In this document: positions 1 through 8,998 of the stretch, piece after piece
Position numbering within the stretch: position 1 is the stretch's first letter
How the letters are laid out: each line of letters starts with the position of its first letter
Source: Hoskinsella mucinilytica
Lineage (GTDB): Bacteria > Bacillota_I > Bacilli_A > Erysipelotrichales > Erysipelotrichaceae
DNA length: 64,000 nucleotides
Reading direction: 5' to 3'
NCBI RefSeq assembly: GCF_045223415.1
Contig: NZ_JBEQZJ010000008.1
Coordinates: forward strand, 1-64,000
Program-made: the position numbers and the translations under genes
Notes under the pieces: model-generated
The model's input: only the letters and a program-made list of their open reading frames with translations
What the model was told of the DNA's origin: nothing
Database searches by the model: none

Positions 1-2037
1 TCGATGACGAAGTATTCGTTTGTATTGTGAATATGTTAAGGAGAAATAAGCTCCATAAAGTAATAAGAAGAAGGTTGCGGTTAATAAGGAAGCATCTAAG
101 ATATCTCCTTTTCCTAAGAAGGATACCAAGGCATTGACCATTTGTATGCCTACGATACTATGAATGGTCGCAAGTATCAACGGAAGTAGAAAATATAATC
201 CGATCTGTAATAGTATCGCTTTGTTTTGCATACTTTCCTCTGTACCTATTTTAGTAAGGATAGCATAGCGTTGCTTATTATCCTCCGCTTGAGATAACAG
301 CTGTAGTGATAAAATGGCTGCACTGGCTATGAGAAACACGATACCAAGATATATTCCGACATAAGTAAAGGATACCGAAAGTCCTGCGGAATTGACACGA
401 ATAGAATCAGCGTCATACCAATAGAAATAGATATCAGAATACTTGGAAGCATTCATTTCCACTGTATGTTCTTCATATATGAATTGCGTAAACTCTTCAT
501 AATATTGGATCGAATCTATCGTATCTTTTAAATTGATATTATAAACGCATTCTTTTTTTGCTAGTTGCTTTGGAATTTGTTGATCAGGCAGGACAAGATA
601 GATCGTATTGGTATCTGTCAATGCGGTAGTATACATATAATAAGTATCATATTCTTGATTGATGATTCGAAAAGATTGCTGTTCTAATTGAACGGTTGGT
701 GATGTAGAAAGAAATGCTTCGAAATACTTTCGATAATACTCTGAATCATAATAGAGAAAGCCTTCCTGTGATTTTAATGATAATGCTTTTCGATTGGTAT
801 CTTTCATGACTTGATTATAGGCAGATAAAGGAATGATGTTAACTTTCATCGTTTGATCAGGCATCCAAGAGCGTAATAAGCTAATTTCATCTTGACTCAA
901 GGTTTTCGTATCTAATGAATCGAGCTTTATGAGGCCATCATAGATGTCAAAGGTATAGGCTTCCTTTACGATGCTAGGATCGATAAGGGAAGGATCAATA
1001 TAGCTTTTCATATCGATAGGTTGATTTGAATGTTCTGTTTGATATATGGCGAGAAAGGAAAAATCATAAGGAGTACTGGCTTTCAATGTTTGATTGATGG
1101 TATTTTTTAGATTCAAGCCGGTAGATAAAGCTCCGATGCTTAATAATAACATAATACATAAAATGCTCATAGAAATAAAGCTGGTATTTACGGTACTGCT
1201 TAGTTGACGTAAGACGAAACAATTCAAGTTTTTAAAATATAGGTGCTTATTTGATCGAATCAAACTTAATAAAAAGCCAGATAGAGAAAGAAAGAATAAT
1301 ATGGTACCGCTACTGCCTAAGACAATGATCAAATCAAGGCGATCAAATGCTTTGATAGGATCCCTTAAGGCAAACGTATAAGTTGTAGCGAGAAACAGTA
1401 AGGAAAGGATAAACAAAAGTGTAGATAACCACAGTTTTTTCACTTTTCCTTTTTCTATAGGATCCGTTTTGATAAAATGAATGATATCATTTTTTCGAAT
1501 CACAAAGGTTTGGCAAAGGATGACGATAATGAAGATAAAAGAGAAGGAACACAAGGTAACGATAAAGGCAAGCGGAGAAAAAACAAAGTGATAATTTAAG
1601 GTTGCTTCAAAAAGATTGGCAGTGATTGCGGTAAGTATTTGTGATAGAAAAAGCCCTAATAGGATACCTGTGAGAAAAGAAATGATACCAATCAACATAG
1701 TTTCATAAATAAGAATATGCGATATGTTTCGACGAGGCATACCAAGCAACATATAAATACCAAACTCTTTTCTTCTACGTTTCATTAAAAAGTTATTGGC
1801 ATAAAGAATGAGAAAGCCTAATATGATTGCGACAAAGATGCTGATAAACATCATCGTACCACTTAGTTGTGTAATGAGATCATATTGGGAATCATGAATG
1901 GAAATCACTGCTTTTTGTTCTTGAAAAGAATTAAAGGTATAAAACAAACAGACAGAGAAACTCAGTGTCATAAAATATACAAGAAAATCTTGATAGCTTT
2001 TTTTAACGTTTTTCAATGCCAATTTTAAATACATCAT
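1..2037 (-). CDS. Bce-type ABC transporter permease, second copy (3' end beyond window)
   Basis: FtsX-type permease of the bacitracin/lantibiotic detoxification class. The frame is open from ATG at 2037 (preceded by GGGAGGG) to base 1, about 679 codons. It is a paralogue of the adjacent permease: both begin M-Y-[LF]-K-L-A-L-[KR]-N-V-K-K-S-Y-Q-D-F, and both end in YKRIL just before the expected stop, so only a few residues are missing. An N-terminal membrane segment, a cluster of further segments, a large extracellular domain (roughly residues 320-540) and a membrane-rich C-terminus are apparent. It lies 49 bp behind the first permease in the same operon. Two consecutive BceB-like genes may act as alternatives or as a pair with the single ATPase; this is inference. 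Confidence 0.85.
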   Translation of the reverse strand, partial: MMYLKLALKNVKKSYQDFLVYFMTLSFSVCLFYTFNSFQEQKAVISIHDSQYDLITQLSGTMMFISIFVAIILGFLILYANNFLMKRRRKEFGIYMLLGMPRRNISHILIYETMLIGIISFLTGILLGLFLSQILTAITANLFEATLNYHFVFSPLAFIVTLCSFSFIFIIVILCQTFVIRKNDIIHFIKTDPIEKGKVKKLWLSTLLFILSLLFLATTYTFALRDPIKAFDRLDLIIVLGSSGTILFFLSLSGFLLSLIRSNKHLYFKNLNCFVLRQLSSTVNTSFISMSILCIMLLLSIGALSTGLNLKNTINQTLKASTPYDFSFLAIYQTEHSNQPIDMKSYIDPSLIDPSIVKEAYTFDIYDGLIKLDSLDTKTLSQDEISLLRSWMPDQTMKVNIIPLSAYNQVMKDTNRKALSLKSQEGFLYYDSEYYRKYFEAFLSTSPTVQLEQQSFRIINQEYDTYYMYTTALTDTNTIYLVLPDQQIPKQLAKKECVYNINLKDTIDSIQYYEEFTQFIYEEHTVEMNASKYSDIYFYWYDADSIRVNSAGLSVSFTYVGIYLGIVFLIASAAILSLQLLSQAEDNKQRYAILTKIGTEESMQNKAILLQIGLYFLLPLILATIHSIVGIQMVNALVSFLGKGDILDASLLTATFFLLLYGAYFSLTYSQYKRILRHR

Positions 2038-2086
2038 GGTCCCTCCCAACTTGTATCCTTGCACAAAACAGGAGCATTACCTCCTG

Positions 2087-4144
2087 TTAAGATTTTAATA
2101 TTCTTTTATATCCCAGATATGTGATCATGAAATAAGATCCGTAAATAAGGATAATGATTCCTCCGGTAAATAAGGATGATAACAAGATATCTCCTTTACC
2201 GAACATGATCAATACATTATTTACAACCTGAATTCCAATGATGCTGTGCACAATGGTAAGTGCCAAAGGAAGTAGGAAATAAATCGCAATTTCAGTGAAG
2301 ATGGTTCGATTGATCATTTTCTTATCCGCACCGATTTTGTTTAAGATCTGATAACGAGCTTTGCTATCATTTGCACTGGATAATTGCTGTAATGCTAAGA
2401 CAACAGCACTTGCAATCATAAATACGATTCCAAGATAGATGCCGATATAAGTAAATACAACAGACATCCCTTTGCTAGCTTCCATTGCACTATCTTTATC
2501 CTCTACATAGTATTGTTGTAGGAATTGATGGATATCTTCCGGCACATCGTATGTCGTATTCATTTGATCGATAAAATATTCAGAGAATGCTTGAGGCATA
2601 ATGTTATCATTTAAATCAGCATTCCAATAGGTAGTATACACCAATGCATTATCCGGAATTACATTATCCGCTACCACTAAGATAAGATATTCGCCAAACC
2701 CATTATCAATGGTAGTATGAAGGGAAATACGTTCATAGTCATCATTTATGATCTTAAGCTTATGTTGAAAGATGTTGAGTTCAGGGTGAGCTGCTAAAAT
2801 TTCCATAACACCATCCTCAACCATTTCATAATTAGAATAAAGATAGGCTTGAGAATCTGTAAGTGACAACGCATCCATTCCTCTTGCAATACGTGCTTTA
2901 TTAAAGTCACTTAGGGAAATGATGTTCACAAAATCATACTGATAAGATAAAAACTCTTTGATATCTTTTTTGGTAATCATGTTTAAGATGGTTTCATCAT
3001 TACAACGCAATTGATCAGCATATACGCTTGCTACATTGGATGACTTAATATAAGAAGGATCTAAGGATATATCATCAATTGCTTTTTGTAGATCTACTGG
3101 AGCATGTTCTACTGTAACTAATTGTTTCGTATCATAATCCAGCATACGGTTATGGTTTGTATAAGAGAAGTCATACGGTGTAGAATAGCGAACCGTCTTG
3201 TTCATGGTCGCACTCATATTTAAACCTGTAGATAACGCACCGATACTAAGCAATAACATGATACAAACAATACTCATAGATAGAAAATTGGTATTGATGC
3301 TGGCATTGATCTGACGAGTTATGAAACAATGCAGATTACGGAAGTAAATGCGTTTGTTTGATTTGATGATCGTCAATAAAAAGCCTGCCAAAGATAAGAA
3401 AAACAATACGGTACCAATACTACCTGCTAAGATGATATAACCGATCAAATCACCGGCCAATAGACCTTTTTCGATGCCTTCATAATAAGCCCATCCAAGA
3501 CAGATTAAGGATATTAAGAAGATCACAACAGACATCCAAAGCTTTTTGAGCTTCAATTCTTGATGTTTTTTTCCTGCATTTAACAAATCGATCAATTGAT
3601 AACGATTTAAGACAAAGGTATTAAATATCATGATGACTAAGAAAATGATCGTGAAAGAAACAACGGTCCAAATGGTAGCTTGTAATGAGAAAACAAAGCG
3701 ATAGTTTAATGATACCTCGAATAGATGTGCGGTAACAATGGTTAATAGTTGCGATAAAAGAAATCCGAACACCATCCCGAGAACAAGAGATAATAAACCA
3801 ATCAAAAGGGTTTCATAAACAAGTACTTTGGAAATTTTGTTTTTCGGCATGCCAAGTAACATATATAAGCCTAACTCTTTTTTTCTGCGTTTGATTAAAA
3901 AGTTGTTGGCATATAAAATCAGAAAGGCAAGAACGATAGCAACAAACATGGAAAGATAGGACATGATGAGAGATAATGATTGTATGATTTGAGATTGTCC
4001 CTCATTCATCTGCATGACGTATTGTTGATCCTGAAAAGAGTTGAAGGTATAAAACAGACAGACGGAAAACGCAAGTGTCAAAAAATAGATGAGAAAATCT
4101 TGATAGCTCTTTTTGACGTTGCGAAGCGCAAGCTTAAAGTACAT
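2087..4144 (-). CDS. Bce-type ABC transporter permease
   Basis: 685-residue FtsX-family permease, the usual length of BceB-like proteins, which flip or free cell-wall precursors from peptide antibiotics and form a sensing complex with the kinase. One membrane segment lies near residue 20 and several between 60 and 310. A large extracellular domain follows (about 320-560), then three C-terminal segments. ATG at 4144 follows a good GGAGGAG site and overlaps the end of the ATPase gene by 11 bp, indicating translational coupling. The neighbours (kinase, regulator, ATPase, small membrane protein) fix the functional class. The exact substrate cannot be read from sequence. Confidence 0.9.
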   Translation of the reverse strand: MYFKLALRNVKKSYQDFLIYFLTLAFSVCLFYTFNSFQDQQYVMQMNEGQSQIIQSLSLIMSYLSMFVAIVLAFLILYANNFLIKRRKKELGLYMLLGMPKNKISKVLVYETLLIGLLSLVLGMVFGFLLSQLLTIVTAHLFEVSLNYRFVFSLQATIWTVVSFTIIFLVIMIFNTFVLNRYQLIDLLNAGKKHQELKLKKLWMSVVIFLISLICLGWAYYEGIEKGLLAGDLIGYIILAGSIGTVLFFLSLAGFLLTIIKSNKRIYFRNLHCFITRQINASINTNFLSMSIVCIMLLLSIGALSTGLNMSATMNKTVRYSTPYDFSYTNHNRMLDYDTKQLVTVEHAPVDLQKAIDDISLDPSYIKSSNVASVYADQLRCNDETILNMITKKDIKEFLSYQYDFVNIISLSDFNKARIARGMDALSLTDSQAYLYSNYEMVEDGVMEILAAHPELNIFQHKLKIINDDYERISLHTTIDNGFGEYLILVVADNVIPDNALVYTTYWNADLNDNIMPQAFSEYFIDQMNTTYDVPEDIHQFLQQYYVEDKDSAMEASKGMSVVFTYIGIYLGIVFMIASAVVLALQQLSSANDSKARYQILNKIGADKKMINRTIFTEIAIYFLLPLALTIVHSIIGIQVVNNVLIMFGKGDILLSSLFTGGIIILIYGSYFMITYLGYKRILKS

Positions 4145-4901
4145 TGCCGCTATCTCCTCCCAATAGAGTCACAACTTCCATAATGCGATTGAAGAAATCT
4201 TTGCGGCTATCCTCTCCACGGATCAATTCGTTGAAGATCTTTCCATCCTTGATGAATAAAATACGATGTGCATAAGATGCGGTAAAGGCATCGTGAGTAA
4301 CCATCATGATCGTGGCATTGTATTCTTGATTTAACTTTTCCATACTATCTAACAACATGCGACTACTCTTGGAATCCAATGCTCCGGTAGGTTCATCTGC
4401 CAAAATCAAACTTGGATTGGTGATCAAGGCACGTGCACTGGCGACACGCTGTTTTTGTCCACCACTCATTTGATAAGGGTATTTTTGAAGTACTTCAGTG
4501 ATATCCAGTTTTTTCGCAACTGTTTTAATACGTTGATCGATTTCACTTGCTTTCACTTTTTGAATTGTTAAGGCAATGGCGATATTTTCATAGGCAGTTA
4601 ACGTATCTAATAGGTTGAAATCTTGAAAGATAAAGCCTAGCTCTTCTCTACGAAATTTGCTGAGGCTATTTTTTTTCAAAGCTGTAATATCAGAGCCATT
4701 GATGAAGATATGCCCACTGGTCACAGAATCGATGGTAGAGATACAATTTAATAACGTTGTTTTACCGGAACCACTAGGCCCCATTACACCGACAAATTCT
4801 CCTTCATCTACTTGAAAAGAGATGTCATCGACTGCTTTTGTGATATTTCCTCGGTTTCCATAATATTTTTCAATGTGTTCTACAGATAAAATCGTTTTCA
4901 T
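4134..4901 (-). CDS. Bce-type ABC transporter ATP-binding protein
   Basis: 255-residue ATPase. Walker A is GPSGSGKTTLL near residue 40, the signature is MSGGQKQR near 145, Walker B is LILADEPTGALDS, and the switch histidine is in VTHD. Features such as the TGALDS stretch are typical of the MacB/BceA class that works with FtsX-type permeases. It starts at ATG 4901 after AAGGAGGAAG and overlaps the 68-residue gene by 4 bp (ATGA). It presumably powers both downstream permeases. Confidence 0.93.
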   Translation of the reverse strand: MKTILSVEHIEKYYGNRGNITKAVDDISFQVDEGEFVGVMGPSGSGKTTLLNCISTIDSVTSGHIFINGSDITALKKNSLSKFRREELGFIFQDFNLLDTLTAYENIAIALTIQKVKASEIDQRIKTVAKKLDITEVLQKYPYQMSGGQKQRVASARALITNPSLILADEPTGALDSKSSRMLLDSMEKLNQEYNATIMMVTHDAFTASYAHRILFIKDGKIFNELIRGEDSRKDFFNRIMEVVTLLGGDSGNVL

Positions 4902-5104
4902 AATCTTCCTCCTTGATTTATTTTCTGTTTGATATGCTCGTTAATGGTTGTTAATTTCAGTAGGATGATCGACATTAGAAATAGAATTAGCATACACCCA
5001 TTGATACCATCATTTAAGAACTCAGGAAGCAATAGGTTGAGAAATAACAATGCTCCTGAACAAGCGATACAGATTTCAAAGCGATAATTCCAAATTTTTT
5101 CCAT
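4898..5104 (-). CDS. small two-helix membrane protein of the Bce-type operon
   Basis: 68 residues with two hydrophobic stretches (about 10-28 and 34-50) and a basic, polar C-terminus. It is the first gene behind the predicted operator and is coupled to the ATPase by a 4-bp overlap. No family is recognised. Position and size suggest a small accessory or modulator of the transporter, but no function is claimed. ATG at 5104 follows a GGAAGGTGATC-type ribosome site. Confidence 0.7.
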   Translation of the reverse strand: MEKIWNYRFEICIACSGALLFLNLLLPEFLNDGINGCMLILFLMSIILLKLTTINEHIKQKINQGGRL

Positions 5105-5177
5105 AGAGGATCACCTTCCTTACACACATATTTTAGTTGATGGCAAGGAAAACAGCCATGGATGTCTGTGACATTAT

Positions 5178-5195
5178 CCTTACAATGTTGTAAGG
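5178..5195. promoter_or_regulatory. perfect 18-bp palindrome, likely BceR-type operator
   Basis: CCTTACAATGTTGTAAGG reads the same on both strands apart from the central two bases. Its core TTACA-N4-TGTAA matches the consensus TNACA-N4-TGTAA that I recall for BceR-like response regulators. It sits 74-91 bp upstream of the small membrane protein start and downstream of the kinase, so it separates a two-component-system unit from an inducible transporter unit. The following -35 region is poor, with a possible -10 (TAAAAT) near 5130. That suits an activator-dependent promoter. Confidence 0.75.
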
Positions 5196-5242
5196 TAGCC
5201 GAAAATCATATGAAAAGAGTAAGATTCTATCGCCTTACTCTT

Positions 5243-6265
5243 TTACGTTTCATGCTCTATTTTATACAAATCACTGGCTGGAAAGCCAATGGTAATGGTC
5301 GTTCCTTCATGAAGTTTGCTATCTGCATGTAAATACAAATATAATTTATCACATAAAGTTTTGCATAAATATAATCCCATACCGGTTGCTAACTCATGAT
5401 TGCGTCCACTTTGACCGGTAAACCCACGTTCAAATATTTTAGGTAGATCTTTGGCATCAATTCCGATACCGTTATCTTGAATATGTAGGCAGGTCATATG
5501 ATTCTTCATTGATGTATAAATATGGATTTCTCCGGTTTGTGGAGAAGTATATTTCAAAGCATTGGTTAAAATCTGATCTAAGATAAACTCGATCCATTTG
5601 CTATCACTATAAACCTGTTTATCAACATCATCTAAGGTGATCTTTATTTTATGATAGATGAATTCCTTAGAATGTCTACGAATCACTTTTGAAATTAATG
5701 GCGCAAGCTCAAGCTGTTTGATCGCATAATCCTTTTCCACAGAAGTACTACGAGCATAAAAAAGTGCTTGTTCAACATAACCTTCGACTTTTTCGATTTC
5801 CTCTTGTATACTTGCGGTTACATCACTGGGATTATTGGATATGATAAGTTTAGCTGCTGCCAAGGGGGTCTTAATTTCATGTACCCACATCTCTACATAT
5901 TCTTTATACTCTTTTTGAACGGTTTTAAAGCTATTGACATGATCATTCATACTTTTATCAACCACACGTAACGTATCATATAATATCTGTCCGTCCATAA
6001 ATAAAGGCTCTTCCATGATTTCAGTAATCAGGTATTTCTTATCCAACTGATTTAATGTATCCTCGAGTCTTCGATAATACCCGGCTCTACGTAAATATTC
6101 GATTACCAAGATGGCTAAGATCATTCCCCAAAATAAAAACTCAATGACAAGAATGACTTCTTGGTTCACTTTGATAGCGATAAGAAACAATACCGTGATG
6201 AGAGAGGTCAAAATAGATAAAAGAAGTAGATATAACTTTTCCTTTAAGAAACTTCTAGTCCTCAT
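5243..6265 (-). CDS. intramembrane-sensing histidine kinase (BceS-like)
   Basis: Sensor kinase with two closely spaced N-terminal membrane helices and almost no extracellular loop, the hallmark of intramembrane-sensing kinases that sense through their cognate ABC transporter. The H-box is WVHEIKTPL (about residue 125). N- and G-boxes of the ATPase domain are visible (NALKYT, DNGIGI, GMGLYL). I chose ATG 6265 over an upstream in-frame GTG at 6286 because GGTATGGGG lies at suitable distance. The gene overlaps the regulator stop by 11 bp. Confidence 0.9.
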   Translation of the reverse strand: MRTRSFLKEKLYLLLLSILTSLITVLFLIAIKVNQEVILVIEFLFWGMILAILVIEYLRRAGYYRRLEDTLNQLDKKYLITEIMEEPLFMDGQILYDTLRVVDKSMNDHVNSFKTVQKEYKEYVEMWVHEIKTPLAAAKLIISNNPSDVTASIQEEIEKVEGYVEQALFYARSTSVEKDYAIKQLELAPLISKVIRRHSKEFIYHKIKITLDDVDKQVYSDSKWIEFILDQILTNALKYTSPQTGEIHIYTSMKNHMTCLHIQDNGIGIDAKDLPKIFERGFTGQSGRNHELATGMGLYLCKTLCDKLYLYLHADSKLHEGTTITIGFPASDLYKIEHET

Positions 6266-6929
6266 AAACAATATACCCCATACCACGTTTTGTCTGTATC
6301 AAATCATCAAGACGAAGATATTCCAATTTTTTACGTAAACGATTGATATTTACGGTCAAGGTATTATCATCCACAAATAAATCACAATCCCACATATGTT
6401 GCATCAGTTCATTTCTGGATACGATTTTGTTTTTATTTTGAAACAAACAATGCATGATTCTTAATTCGTTTTTGGTCAGATCAACGCTTTGTCCTTGATA
6501 AGTAAGTGTGCTTTTACTGATATCTAAAGAAATATCATGAATCATAAGTATATTGCTGGAGGAGTGCTCATAGGAACGCTGTAATACTCTGGAAAGTCTT
6601 GCCAATAAAATCTGTAGATTATAAGGCTTTGTCACAAAATCATCAGCGCCAAGATTCATAGAGATCAATTCATCCATATCCGAATCTCTGCTTGTGACAA
6701 TGATGATAGGAAGATTGCTGTTTTTACGCACTTCTCTACAGATATAATGTCCATCATAAACAGGCAAATTTAAATCCAGTAGTAATAGATCCGGTTTCTC
6801 TTTATGGATTGCTTCCAGGATATGTTCAAAGTCATCCGGTCCGATTGTTTCATAGCCGTTTTTACTTAAAAAATCACAAAGCTCATTTCTAATTTTTTCG
6901 TTATCTTCTATAATCATGATTCGATACAT
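6255..6929 (-). CDS. OmpR-family response regulator (BceR-like)
   Basis: 224 residues. Receiver domain has acidic residues EDN near the start, the phospho-acceptor Asp in LLLLDLNLP (about residue 52) and the conserved Lys in TKPYN. A winged-helix effector domain with TLTVNINRLRKKL follows. It is first in the operon, directly ahead of the kinase. Its predicted target is the palindrome at 5178-5195, upstream of the transporter genes. Confidence 0.92.
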   Translation of the reverse strand: MYRIMIIEDNEKIRNELCDFLSKNGYETIGPDDFEHILEAIHKEKPDLLLLDLNLPVYDGHYICREVRKNSNLPIIIVTSRDSDMDELISMNLGADDFVTKPYNLQILLARLSRVLQRSYEHSSSNILMIHDISLDISKSTLTYQGQSVDLTKNELRIMHCLFQNKNKIVSRNELMQHMWDCDLFVDDNTLTVNINRLRKKLEYLRLDDLIQTKRGMGYIVYED

Positions 6930-7070
6930 GTTAGATCACCACCTGTTGTTATTATACACGAGGATTTCTAATTTTTCTATGAAAGCTGAAAAAGTAGATG
7001 TAAATATCTTGCTTTTGTGAGATCTCTTTTTGTCAAGAAGGAAAACATAGGAACACGGAAACTTTCATGT

Positions 7071-7076
7071 TATAAT
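7071..7076 (+). promoter_or_regulatory. -10 promoter hexamer ahead of the 74-residue gene
   Basis: TATAAT at 7071-7076 lies 27 bp upstream of the start at 7103. The hexamer 17 bp further up (TAGGAA) is a weak -35 match, so only the -10 is well supported. Confidence 0.5.
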
Positions 7077-7102
7077 AAAAGTAGACAAAGGGGGCATGAT
7101 GT

Positions 7103-7327
7103 ATGCTGACAATTTTTAATCGCACCGTCGTCTATACGACCTATGCAAAAGAAAATTTAGACAAAGTATGCGATATGTTAAAAAAAGAAAATATCGAATA
7201 TACAACGAAAACGACCAAATCTGCATATGATGAGTTAGGAGATGCATTTCAGTTATATGTGCATCATGAGGATGCGGATAAAGCACAAAAGTTGATATCA
7301 GAAGTATTGTTTCCGACAAAAGAATAA
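7103..7327 (+). CDS. small soluble hypothetical protein
   Basis: 74 residues, no signal peptide and no membrane segment. Alternating short beta- and helix-like stretches (TVVYTTYAKENLDKVCDML, then FQLYVHHEDADKAQKLI) suggest a small alpha/beta fold, possibly a DUF2007-like ferredoxin-like domain; that resemblance is weak. ATG 7103 follows AAAGGGGG. It is a monocistronic unit closed by a strong terminator. Function unknown. Confidence 0.7.
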   Translation: MLTIFNRTVVYTTYAKENLDKVCDMLKKENIEYTTKTTKSAYDELGDAFQLYVHHEDADKAQKLISEVLFPTKE

Positions 7328-7333
7328 GAAATC

Positions 7334-7384
7334 GTCTGTCAAATAAGCGTGTGAAAACCGTTTTGTTATGACAGACTTTTTTTG
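7334..7384 (+). terminator. rho-independent terminator
   Basis: An 8-bp perfect stem (GTCTGTCA at 7334-7341, TGACAGAC at 7369-7376) is followed directly by a run of T residues. It ends the 74-residue gene and separates it from the lipase gene. Confidence 0.85.
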
Positions 7385-7429
7385 CGTCCTTTTTTTTGCA
7401 TCATCATAGAATAACAAGGGGTGACTAGT

Positions 7430-8533
7430 TTGAAAAAGAAAGAAATGAAGATTGGATTGGCTTTATCCGGTGGGGGAATGAGAGCTGCTGTTTTTCATTT
7501 AGGAGTATTACGATGTCTTGCAGAACATGGTTTATTCGAACAGATAGCACATATTTCTTCCGTATCGGGCGCAAGCATTTGTATGGGGTTGATTTATGGC
7601 TGCCATGATCATCGTTGGCCAGATGATGTTTCATTTCTTCAAGAAGTATATCCGAAGATCAAAACCATGATCACACAAAAAGACATTCAATGGCATTCTT
7701 TGGCAAGATTGTTGATAGAGCCATATTATTGGGATAAAAAAGTAAATCTTTTAGCGAACGTAATGAAACAACGATGGAATGTTGAAGGATGTTTACAAGA
7801 TATACCAGTTTATCCTAGATGGACCATCAATACTACTGCTTATGAAAGTGGGAAAGATTTTCGTATTTCTTCCGAACAAATGGGATCTATTCAAACAGGT
7901 TATGTATCGAAGCCATCTTTTCCTTTGACTCATGCAATGGCCGCAAGTGCCGGTTTTCCGATTTTGATTGGTCCTTATAAATTAAAAACAAAGGATGAAT
8001 CTTGGGTGAATCAAAAAAAAGAACCAATACAGCCACAAGATAAAGTGCTTCACCTATGGGATGGTGGCGTTTATGATAATATGGGGTTGGATCCGTTATT
8101 TCATATCGGTAATCATACTTCCCTTCATAAGGATATCAATTATTTGATCGTAAGTAATGCTTCAGGAACGATTGCTCACAAAAATAGAACCATGAGTTTT
8201 TCTATCGGTAATTTAAAGCGTTTATTGGATATCAGTATGGATCAAGTGGAATCTTTGAAAAGTAGATCAGTGATTGCTTATGTTCAAAAGTATCATAATG
8301 GCTTATATCTGAAAATCGGTAGTGAGGTAAAGGATATCTTGCATCATTGTGAATTACCATATCACGAAAAGGAAAAGCTGTTATTGGCTTCGTTAAATAA
8401 AAAAGAAGTAGATAAGGTCAAAGATTATAAAACAACATTAGAGAAAATGAGTGTCATAGACTTTGATAAAATCGCAAGACATGGGTATGAATTGGCGCAG
8501 TGTCAATTGTATTGTTTTGGAAATCTGGAATAG
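7430..8533 (+). CDS. patatin-like phospholipase family protein
   Basis: 367 residues. The oxyanion-hole motif SGGGMRAA occurs near residue 15, the nucleophile-elbow region is SSVSGAS (about 45), and the catalytic Asp lies in DGGVYDNMG (about 215), as in patatin/cPLA2-like hydrolases with a Ser-Asp dyad. No signal peptide is seen, so a cytosolic or membrane-peripheral lipid hydrolase is likely. I chose TTG 7430 because AAGGGG lies 8 bp upstream; a GTG at 7421 overlaps that ribosome site. Confidence 0.85.
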   Translation: MKKKEMKIGLALSGGGMRAAVFHLGVLRCLAEHGLFEQIAHISSVSGASICMGLIYGCHDHRWPDDVSFLQEVYPKIKTMITQKDIQWHSLARLLIEPYYWDKKVNLLANVMKQRWNVEGCLQDIPVYPRWTINTTAYESGKDFRISSEQMGSIQTGYVSKPSFPLTHAMAASAGFPILIGPYKLKTKDESWVNQKKEPIQPQDKVLHLWDGGVYDNMGLDPLFHIGNHTSLHKDINYLIVSNASGTIAHKNRTMSFSIGNLKRLLDISMDQVESLKSRSVIAYVQKYHNGLYLKIGSEVKDILHHCELPYHEKEKLLLASLNKKEVDKVKDYKTTLEKMSVIDFDKIARHGYELAQCQLYCFGNLE

Positions 8534-8611
8534 GACAGGAACACATTTGTAAAATGGGCATATAGTAAATTGAAACAGCAAGGAAGTGTTTCATGAGAAA
8601 GGGGACATGCT

Positions 8612-8998
8612 ATGTATCAGAATCGATATGAGTATGATTGCGGGTGCGATGATCACGAATTTGATGTGGATTGTGAATGTGATCGTCAGGAATGTTGTTC
8701 ACAAACACAATGTTGTGCAGGCCCTGTTGGTCCAATGGGTCCAAGAGGACCAAGAGGGCCGCAGGGACCAAGGGGGCTACAAGGTCCACAAGGGAAGGAA
8801 GGACTTCCAGGATGTAGAGGTCCACAGGGGGTAACAGGACCTCAGGGATGTCCTGGTATTCAAGGGATTGCTGGTCCTACCGGACCACAAGGCTTTCCTG
8901 GACCAAGAGGAGTAACGTGTCCAATGAAATTAGGACAAAACTTAATTCAAACAAAACCTCATTCGTTTTTAAGAAGATTCTTTCCTTCTTCCATATAA
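8612..8998 (+). CDS. collagen-like Gly-X-Y protein, 5' part, cut by the ICE
   Basis: Encodes a Cys- and acid-rich N-terminus of about 30 residues (CGCDD, DCECD, ECC, QCC) and then about 22 Gly-X-Y triplets (GPMGPRGPRG, GPQGVTGPQG). After GPRGVTCPM the frame enters ICE DNA and ends at 8998 with a short foreign tail. The missing half, more Gly-X-Y triplets plus a BclA-like C-terminal domain, is at 60517-61005. ATG 8612 follows AAAGGGG. Without the C-terminal trimerisation-type domain the product is probably non-functional. The tail region is convergent with, and overlaps, the recombinase gene end. Confidence 0.85.
   Translation: MYQNRYEYDCGCDDHEFDVDCECDRQECCSQTQCCAGPVGPMGPRGPRGPQGPRGLQGPQGKEGLPGCRGPQGVTGPQGCPGIQGIAGPTGPQGFPGPRGVTCPMKLGQNLIQTKPHSFLRRFFPSSI
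8912..8938. other. attL junction
   Basis: Host collagen sequence (in frame to ATG 8924) passes into ICE sequence through the core ATGAA at 8924-8928, followed by the arm TTAGGACAA (8930-8938). The arm is the inverse complement of the one at attR. The crossover dinucleotide is probably within ATGA; exact placement cannot be fixed from one side. Confidence 0.75.

Noticed and set aside
8703..8918. Short-period repeat that could suggest a CRISPR or tandem repeat
   Set aside because: The 9-base periodicity is Gly-X-Y coding sequence; there are no spacers. No CRISPR array was seen anywhere in the window.
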